This document shows, piece after piece, positions 28,555 to 33,875 of a DNA stretch of 33,875 nucleotides. The stretch is from positions 1 to 33,875 of the forward strand of contig SVMC01000001.1 in NCBI GenBank assembly GCA_015067585.1, given 5' to 3'. Position numbers and translations under genes: made by a program. Every line of letters starts with the position of its first letter. The first letter of the stretch is position 1. This DNA comes from Oscillospiraceae bacterium (GTDB lineage Bacteria > Bacillota > Clostridia > Oscillospirales > Oscillospiraceae). Under the pieces are notes generated by a model, which did not search any database, was not told where the DNA came from, and saw only the letters and a list, made by a program, of their open reading frames with translations.

Positions 28555-30054
28555 TTACGGCTGGACGGTCACGGTGGCGAAGAGAAGCCAGGCGCCGTTC
28601 AGATTGTAGTAGACATTGGCGGTGCCTTCCCGTCGGGCGGTGAAGGTGCTGACATAGCTGCCGCTGCCCACAACACCGCCAACCTGCAAAACAGCCGGGT
28701 TGTCGGAATATAGCTCCGTCCACATGGTACCCACGGCCACGGTGCGGCTTTCGCCCTGATTGAAGCTAAGTCCGCCGGGGGGATAGATGGCGCCTGCGGG
28801 GGCAGGCTCAGGTTCCGGCTCGGGGGCCTTGTTGGGATTCACTTCCGGCGGAAGCTCGATTTCCACATCCGTTTCCGGTTCGGGTTCCGTTTCCGGTTCG
28901 GGTTCCGGTGCGGGTTCGGGTTCGACTTCCGGTGCGGGTTCGGGTTCGGGTTCGACTTCCGGTTCGGGTGCGGGTTCCGGTTCGGCTTCGACTTCTGCTT
29001 CCGGTTCAGGCACGGGAAGCGGCTCCGGTTCGGGCATGGGCTCCGGCTTGATGACCGGTGCCGGGTCGGCTTTAGGGGCGGGATCAGGCGCAGCCACCAC
29101 GATCTCATCTTCCTGCATTACGGGAGGCTCCGCGGCGACACCTGCCGTGGCAAATACACCGATCAGCAGGGAAGCCAGCACGAGGCCGGCGATGAGGCTT
29201 GCCACGGGATTGGCGTGGCTCTTTGACAGCGCCTTGATGCGCTGGCCGGTGCTGCTGTAGGAGAAGCCGATCTGCAGATAGCCGAGGAGTCTGCGCTCCT
29301 CTGCCTGTACCAGGGTGCGGGCATAGTCGATTTTTGCCTCCTTGCCCAGCGTACGGACCGCGTCCGCGTCACAACGCATTTCCATATCCTGCGAAGCGGT
29401 GTACAGCATGAGCCATACAAGGGGGTTAAACCAGTGTACCGCCGCCGTCAGCAGCAGGAAACCTTTGTAAAGTACATCAAAATGCTGCACATGGGAGATC
29501 TCATGCTGCAGAATATGGCGATATTCCCCGGAATCCATCTGCATCTCCCAAGGAATCAGGATCACCGGGCGGAAGATGCCATAAGTCAGGGGTGCTTCCA
29601 GGCCTTCAAGCCCGCGAAGGCAGGCATTACGGGGAAGCTTTTCCAGGGTTTCCAGTGGCAGGGAGAAGCGATAGCGCCGGCGGCTTCGTGTATGGGTCAC
29701 GATGCCCACACTTAGAACCGCTGCGGTGCCGCACAGCCATACCCCGGTCAGGATCTCGGCGGGGTCAAGCTTGGGAGTAGCGTGCGCCGGTGCGGGCGTG
29801 GGTTCTGCCGCGGCTTCTGCCGCAGGCGGTACCTGCATGACCTCCGCCGCAGCGGGCTGAGCTGCGGAAAACACCGGCAGATTATATACACTCAGGGGTG
29901 AGGATACCGTGACCGGCACCAAAAGACGCAACACGACGATAGCCCAGAGCGCAAGCCAGACTTCCCGGCGGACTCTGTGCTGTAAAATCGTCCGGAGAAG
30001 CAAGACCACGAGGATCATGACCGTGCCCCTCAGGCTCAGTTCAAGAATGTGCAT
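28555..30054 (-). CDS. BlaR1/MecR1-like M56 membrane metallopeptidase with Glu/Pro linker and Ig-like extracellular domain
   Basis: The 499-residue protein has N-terminal transmembrane helices (about 8-25 and 33-50) and a zinc-protease motif H184-E-I-S-H188. A cytoplasmic M56 core with [16 protein letters not shown] near 230 follows, then another helix near 290-310 ([17 protein letters not shown]). The outer part is not the penicillin-binding sensor of BlaR1: it is about 100 residues of Glu/Pro/Ala repeats and then a C-terminal BIG2/Ig-like domain (about 425-499; [32 protein letters not shown]). In this family signal binding activates the protease, which inactivates the partner repressor. The gene begins 4 bases after the stop of the BlaI-like gene. 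Confidence 0.88.
   Translation of the reverse strand: MHILELSLRGTVMILVVLLLRTILQHRVRREVWLALWAIVVLRLLVPVTVSSPLSVYNLPVFSAAQPAAAEVMQVPPAAEAAAEPTPAPAHATPKLDPAEILTGVWLCGTAAVLSVGIVTHTRSRRRYRFSLPLETLEKLPRNACLRGLEGLEAPLTYGIFRPVILIPWEMQMDSGEYRHILQHEISHVQHFDVLYKGFLLLTAAVHWFNPLVWLMLYTASQDMEMRCDADAVRTLGKEAKIDYARTLVQAEERRLLGYLQIGFSYSSTGQRIKALSKSHANPVASLIAGLVLASLLIGVFATAGVAAEPPVMQEDEIVVAAPDPAPKADPAPVIKPEPMPEPEPLPVPEPEAEVEAEPEPAPEPEVEPEPEPAPEVEPEPAPEPEPETEPEPETDVEIELPPEVNPNKAPEPEPEPAPAGAIYPPGGLSFNQGESRTVAVGTMWTELYSDNPAVLQVGGVVGSGSYVSTFTARREGTANVYYNLNGAWLLFATVTVQP
28800..29058 (-). repeat. Low-complexity Glu/Pro coding repeat
   Basis: Degenerate tandem repeats based on GGTTCGGG/TTCCGG units encode [10 protein letters not shown]-type sequence in the M56 protein. 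The array is prone to slippage in multiples of six bases, which would change linker length in frame. Confidence 0.8.
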
Positions 30055-30058
30055 GGAA

Positions 30059-30421
30059 TCAGATTTCGGCTTCCATCTGCTTCAGAAGCTCATGGAGGTT
30101 TGCAATCTGCTCGGCGGAGAGCTTTCTGCGGCCCAGAAGGGAGGCAACCAGAAGGTCGGGGCGGTTGTGATAGTTTCTGAAGACCAGCTCATCCGTCTCC
30201 CATTCGCCCACCTGCTGGCGGGAAATGGTGGAGTAGCAGTGGAACTTGGGATCTTCTCTGCGGATGTAGCCCTTTTCGATGCAGCGGGAGATGACGGTAT
30301 AGGTGGTGGTCTTACTCCAGCCGATGAGCTCACCCAGTACTTCAGCCAGTTCCTTTGCGGTGATGCCTTCCTTATTCCAGATTTGGTTCATAACGCGGTG
30401 TTCGGTTTCGGCAAGTCGCAT
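30059..30421 (-). CDS. BlaI/MecI/CopY-family transcriptional repressor
   Basis: The 120-residue protein starts [19 protein letters not shown], a classic BlaI winged-HTH opening, with [20 protein letters not shown] as recognition helix and wing. The C-terminal helices for dimerisation ([12 protein letters not shown]) follow. The partner M56 protease would cleave or inactivate it on signal. I start at the ATG 30421, preceded by AAAGGATGGG; the TTG at 30445 would extend it by eight residues but lies on the ribosome binding site. The operon probably represses itself and perhaps the divergent RND pump. Confidence 0.92.
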   Translation of the reverse strand: MRLAETEHRVMNQIWNKEGITAKELAEVLGELIGWSKTTTYTVISRCIEKGYIRREDPKFHCYSTISRQQVGEWETDELVFRNYHNRPDLLVASLLGRRKLSAEQIANLHELLKQMEAEI

Positions 30422-30459
30422 AATAATCCCATCCTTTTCTTTCAAAAATTTCCATATTT

Positions 30460-30488
30460 ATCATACCGCAACAATCTACCCATGTCAA
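30460..30488 (-). promoter_or_regulatory. Consensus promoter of the BlaI/BlaR1-like operon
   Basis: Minus strand TTGACA (30488-30483), 17 bases, TATGAT (30465-30460). No clear TACA/TGTA BlaI-type dyad is visible. Confidence 0.85.
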
Positions 30489-30540
30489 CCATAAATATTA
30501 CCTGAAAAACCGAAATGTTAAGCAAAACCGTAACAAAACG

Positions 30541-30579
30541 TTCACACTATCAGAGTGTTTTCGTGCTATATTATATAAT
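30541..30579 (+). promoter_or_regulatory. Likely promoter of the RND permease gene with small dyad
   Basis: Extended -10 TGC-TATATT (30564-30572), with a second TATAAT at 30574-30579. The -35 is poor (TTCACA, 20 bases from the first). The dyad ACACT-ATCAG-AGTGT (30544-30558) lies in the spacer and may be an operator. Confidence 0.55.
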
Positions 30580-30617
30580 TGAAAATATGCGCTGTTTTGA
30601 GAGGTTGGGAATGCGAT

Positions 30618-33600
30618 ATGTCTAAATTTTCTGTCAAAAAACCACTGACCATTTTTGTTGCAGTGATCGCGGTGCTGGTCCTTGGCGTGGTCGCCTATTT
30701 CAAAATGACCCCCGATCTGCTGCCCAATATGGACTTCCCCTATGTGGTGGTGATGACCACCTATCCCGGTGCCAGTCCGGAGAAGGTGGAGGAAGAACTC
30801 ACCAAGCCCATGGAGCAGTCCATGTCCACCCTGGAGCATATCAAGGAGGTCTCTTCCAATTCTGCGGAGAATGTCTCCGTAGTGATTCTGGAGTTTGAAG
30901 AGTCTGTGAATATGGACACCATCGGCGTGGATATCCAGCAGGAGATCGCCACGCTGTCTGCCAACTGGGCGGATACCGTGGGCACCCCCTATGTGCTGAA
31001 GATCAACCCCTCCATGCTGCCTGTAGAGGTGGCCGCTTTGTCCATGGAGGGCAAGGATACCATCGAACTGACGGAATTCCTCAACGACACTCTGATGAAT
31101 AAGCTGGAAGGCATCCCCGGTGTGGCCCGTATTACCACCACCGGTATGGTGGAGCAGCAGCTCCATGTGGTGTTGGATCAGAAGCTCATCGACAAGGCCA
31201 ATGAACGCATCATGGACGCCATCAACGGTGAGCTGGACGATGCTGCGGAAGAACTGCAGGAGCAGAAGGATGAGATGGAGTCCAGCAAGAACCAGATGGA
31301 CGGAGCCCAGTCTCAGCTCAGTGCCGGTGCCGATGCCATGGTGCAGGGCCAGAACCAGCTCAGAGAGGAAAAGGAAAACCTTTTGGCGGCAAAGGAGGAG
31401 ATGGAGGCGGCAAAGGCCCCTCTGGAGACCGCAGTGGAGACCCTTACCAATCTCAACGAGCAGGTAAACACCATCAACAGCCAGAAGCAGATGGCGGAGG
31501 AAGGTCTTGCGGGCCTGAAGGCACTGAAGGCCCAGGGCGAAGCCATCAATGCCATGGCCGCCGGTATTGCCGCGCTGGAAAAGAACATTGCCGAACTGGA
31601 AGCGGCCGAAACGCCGGATGCTGCCCTGATCGAGGCGAAAAAAGCAGAGCTTGTACAGCTTCAGGCCCAGTATGCCCAGGGGCAGGCGGTCTATAATGCC
31701 ACCCTTGCCGCCGCCGGCATGACTCCGGAGACCCTGGACGCCGGCATTGCCCAGGCAGAATCCGGCCTGCAGGCAGCGGAGGATGCCCTCGGTCAGATCG
31801 ATCAGGCCCTGGCTGCCTACAATACCGACCACAATGGCTTAGCCGCCCTGCTGGCCGAGACCAAGGGTCAGCTTGACCAGCTGAACGCGGGTCTTGAGCA
31901 GATGGAATCCGGTCTTCTTTCCATGGAGGATGCGGAAGCGATGCTGGAGCAGCAGAAGCTCAGCGGCATTTTGCAGCTCAGCACCACCGCTGCCAAGTTA
32001 GTGGCAGGCTCCAGCTCTCTGGAAATGGCCCTGACCCAGATCGAAAGCGGCCTTGAAACCATCGAGGACAGCCGTGAAGGTGCCCTTCGGGAAGCCGATC
32101 TCAACAATATCATCACCATGGATATGGTGAGCCAGATCCTCACCGCCCAGAATTTCTCCATGCCCGCAGGCTATGTGGAGCAGGATGGCATCAGCTACAT
32201 GGTGTCCATCGGCGATGAGATCACGGAACTGGAGACCCTGCAGGATCTTCTGCTGTTCGACATGGGTATGGAGGGCGTAGACCCCATCTACCTCAGCGAT
32301 GTGGCAGTGGTCACCCTCACCGACAATGCCGCCGAGACCTATGCCAAACTCAATGGCCTGGACAGCGTCATGCTCACTTTTGAAAAGCAGAGCACCTATG
32401 CCACCGCCGAAACCACCGAAAACATCAATGACCGCTTCCGTGAACTGGAAGCAGAATATCCCGGCCTCAAGTTCGTATCTCTGATGGATCAGGGCGACTA
32501 TATTTATATGGTAGTGGAGGCCATTCTCAGCAACCTCTTCCTGGGTGCCCTGTTCTCTGTGCTGGTTTTGTTCCTGTTCCTGCGGGACATCCGCCCCACC
32601 TTTATTACCCTTTGTTCCATCCCCATCAGCGTCGTTTTTGCCATCGTGCTGATGTACTTCTCCGGGGTGACCCTCAACATGATCTCCCTGTCCGGCCTTG
32701 CCATCGCGGTAGGTATGCTGGTGGATAACTCCATCGTTGTCATTGAAAATATTTACCGCCTCCGGGACAAGGGTGCCACCGCCATTCAGGCTGCCGTGTC
32801 CGGCGCCAAGCAGGTGGTGGGTGCGGTCACCGCCTCTACCCTGACCACCGTGTGCGTATTCGTGCCCATCGTATTTGTGGATGGCATCACCCGCCAGCTC
32901 TTTACCGACCTGGCCCTCACCATGTCCTATGCCCTGCTGGCATCCCTGATCGTCTCCCTGACCCTGGTTCCTGCCATGGCTTCCGGCATGCTGCGCAAGG
33001 AGCATAAGCCCAAAAATGGCATTCTGGAGAGAATCTTCCTGCCCGCCTACAAAAAGGCAGTGCGCTGGAGCCTTGGCCATAAGGTCATCGTGCTGATCCT
33101 TGCGGCAGCCCTTCTCGTCGGCAGCTGCCTTGCCTGTCTCGCGCAGGGCTTCATCTTCATGCCTGACATGGACTCCCCCAATGTCACCGTCACCGTCACC
33201 ATGCCGGAACATGCCGACATGGAGGAAACCACCGCACTGGCGGATGAAGTACTCTCCCGCATTGAGCCCATCGAGGGCATCGAGACTGTGGGTGCCATGC
33301 TGGGCGGCGGATTGTCCATTGGCGGCATGAGCACCGGCGGCAGCGGTGTCACCGTGTATGTGACCCTGGAGGATGAGACTGCCTCCGGTGCTGTTGTAGC
33401 CAAGCAGATCGAAGAAGCCTGTGCGGGTATGGACTGCACCGTCACCGCCACCTCTGCCATGATGGATATGAGCATGCTCACCGGCAGCGGTATTTCCATG
33501 AACCTCTATGCCGATGACATGGACACCCTGCAGAATGCCGCGAGAGAAGCGGCCAAAGTGCTGGGCGATATGGAAGGCATCAGCGAAGTATCCGACGGCC

Positions 33601-33875
33601 TGGAGGATGTCGCCCCTGCCCTGCACATTACCATTGACCGCAACGAGGCCATGAAGCACAGCCTCACCGTGGCCCAGATCTATATGGAACTGGCCGCGGG
33701 CCTCACCGCCGACGGCAATGTGGCGACCTTGTATCTGGATGGCATTACCACCGATGTGATCATCGAAAAGCCCGAGGGTGCGGTGCTGGATGGCAGCGAG
33801 CTGCGGGACTATGTCTTCGAAGTGAAGGACAGGGAAGGCGAGATCACCGAGGCTCCCCTCAGCGACTTTGCCGAA
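30618..33875 (+). CDS. RND-family efflux permease with large coiled-coil insertion (3' end outside window)
   Basis: The open frame runs 1086 codons to the window edge. It starts MSKFSVKKPLTIFVAVIAVL, the conserved first helix of AcrB/SwrC-type pumps, followed by porter-domain sequence (MTTYPGASPEKVEEELTKPM). Residues about 190-490 are a predicted coiled-coil insertion rich in E, Q, A and K (DDAAEELQEQKDEMESSKNQ). RND homology resumes at LTAQNFSMPAGYV. The membrane half has the family motif GLAIAVGMLVDNSIVVIENI and helix pairs with FTDLALTMSYALLASLIVSL. The second porter half starts near FMPDMDSPNVTVTV. It probably exports lipophilic compounds using the proton gradient. It is divergent from the BlaI/BlaR1-like pair. 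GAGAGG is a weak ribosome binding site. Confidence 0.92.
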   Translation, partial: MSKFSVKKPLTIFVAVIAVLVLGVVAYFKMTPDLLPNMDFPYVVVMTTYPGASPEKVEEELTKPMEQSMSTLEHIKEVSSNSAENVSVVILEFEESVNMDTIGVDIQQEIATLSANWADTVGTPYVLKINPSMLPVEVAALSMEGKDTIELTEFLNDTLMNKLEGIPGVARITTTGMVEQQLHVVLDQKLIDKANERIMDAINGELDDAAEELQEQKDEMESSKNQMDGAQSQLSAGADAMVQGQNQLREEKENLLAAKEEMEAAKAPLETAVETLTNLNEQVNTINSQKQMAEEGLAGLKALKAQGEAINAMAAGIAALEKNIAELEAAETPDAALIEAKKAELVQLQAQYAQGQAVYNATLAAAGMTPETLDAGIAQAESGLQAAEDALGQIDQALAAYNTDHNGLAALLAETKGQLDQLNAGLEQMESGLLSMEDAEAMLEQQKLSGILQLSTTAAKLVAGSSSLEMALTQIESGLETIEDSREGALREADLNNIITMDMVSQILTAQNFSMPAGYVEQDGISYMVSIGDEITELETLQDLLLFDMGMEGVDPIYLSDVAVVTLTDNAAETYAKLNGLDSVMLTFEKQSTYATAETTENINDRFRELEAEYPGLKFVSLMDQGDYIYMVVEAILSNLFLGALFSVLVLFLFLRDIRPTFITLCSIPISVVFAIVLMYFSGVTLNMISLSGLAIAVGMLVDNSIVVIENIYRLRDKGATAIQAAVSGAKQVVGAVTASTLTTVCVFVPIVFVDGITRQLFTDLALTMSYALLASLIVSLTLVPAMASGMLRKEHKPKNGILERIFLPAYKKAVRWSLGHKVIVLILAAALLVGSCLACLAQGFIFMPDMDSPNVTVTVTMPEHADMEETTALADEVLSRIEPIEGIETVGAMLGGGLSIGGMSTGGSGVTVYVTLEDETASGAVVAKQIEEACAGMDCTVTATSAMMDMSMLTGSGISMNLYADDMDTLQNAAREAAKVLGDMEGISEVSDGLEDVAPALHITIDRNEAMKHSLTVAQIYMELAAGLTADGNVATLYLDGITTDVIIEKPEGAVLDGSELRDYVFEVKDREGEITEAPLSDFAE

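Noticed and set aside
28787-29260. Plus-strand Gly/Ser-repeat protein
   Set aside because: It is the mirror of the Glu/Pro linker of the M56 protease gene; no ribosome binding site or signal sequence supports it.
30422-30445. TTG start extending the BlaI-like repressor by eight residues
   Set aside because: The added codons coincide with the ribosome binding site, and family members begin near LAETEHRVM.
30498-33659. Long minus-strand frames of 444 and 553 codons
   Set aside because: They are opposite the RND permease, rich in His, Gly and Gln as expected from reversed codon bias, and show no recognisable family.

Overview
The window looks like a chromosomal segment from an anaerobic, spore-forming gut Clostridia, most likely of the Oscillospiraceae/Ruminococcaceae type. 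The reasons are a superoxide reductase instead of a superoxide dismutase, a sporulation sigma-K gene fragment, S-layer-homology (SLH) surface proteins, a biotin-dependent Na+-pumping decarboxylase, consistent Shine-Dalgarno sites, and hairpin-rich intergenic repeats that I associate with these genomes. The assignment is inference; no rRNA or tRNA gene is present.

Layout. 1-4.0 kb: a multidrug-type MFS transporter (minus, cut by the window edge) divergent from an oxygen-defence operon of superoxide reductase, AhpC peroxiredoxin and a permuted AhpF-like reductase. 4.0-6.0 kb: a structured dispersed repeat, an AAA/DUF4143 ATPase with a strong promoter and palindromic operator-like site, and the 5' fragment of sigK. 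6.2-9.7 kb: a LacI-family regulator whose presumed operator recurs in the promoter of a small membrane protein, then a KdpDE-like two-component pair. 9.8-11.9 kb: delta, gamma and beta subunits of a Na+-translocating decarboxylase of the glutaconyl-/methylmalonyl-CoA type plus a 55-residue membrane peptide; no alpha subunit is present. 11.9-13.6 kb: an isoprenylcysteine-methyltransferase-like membrane protein, a second copy of the structured repeat sitting in the start of an aborted reading frame, and a GNAT acetyltransferase.

13.7-15.9 kb holds the best candidate for an undescribed system: a macro-domain protein with a C-terminal HTH region, a RelA/SpoT-type HD hydrolase overlapping it by 4 bases, and a vWA/MIDAS protein behind an inverted repeat that touches its ribosome binding site. 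16.1-28.5 kb is a surface-protein region: an SLH protein with a papain-like peptidase domain, a WYL regulator, and three BspA-like leucine-rich-repeat/SLH proteins, two of which share an almost identical C-terminal SLH cassette. The spaces between these genes are filled by a repeat family whose hairpin arms change sequence while staying paired, and by a 440-480 bp inverted pair that brackets the WYL regulator and one SLH gene. 28.5-33.9 kb: a BlaI/BlaR1-like repressor-protease pair, with an unusual Glu/Pro-rich linker and Ig-like sensor, divergent from an RND efflux permease that carries a large coiled-coil insertion and runs off the window.
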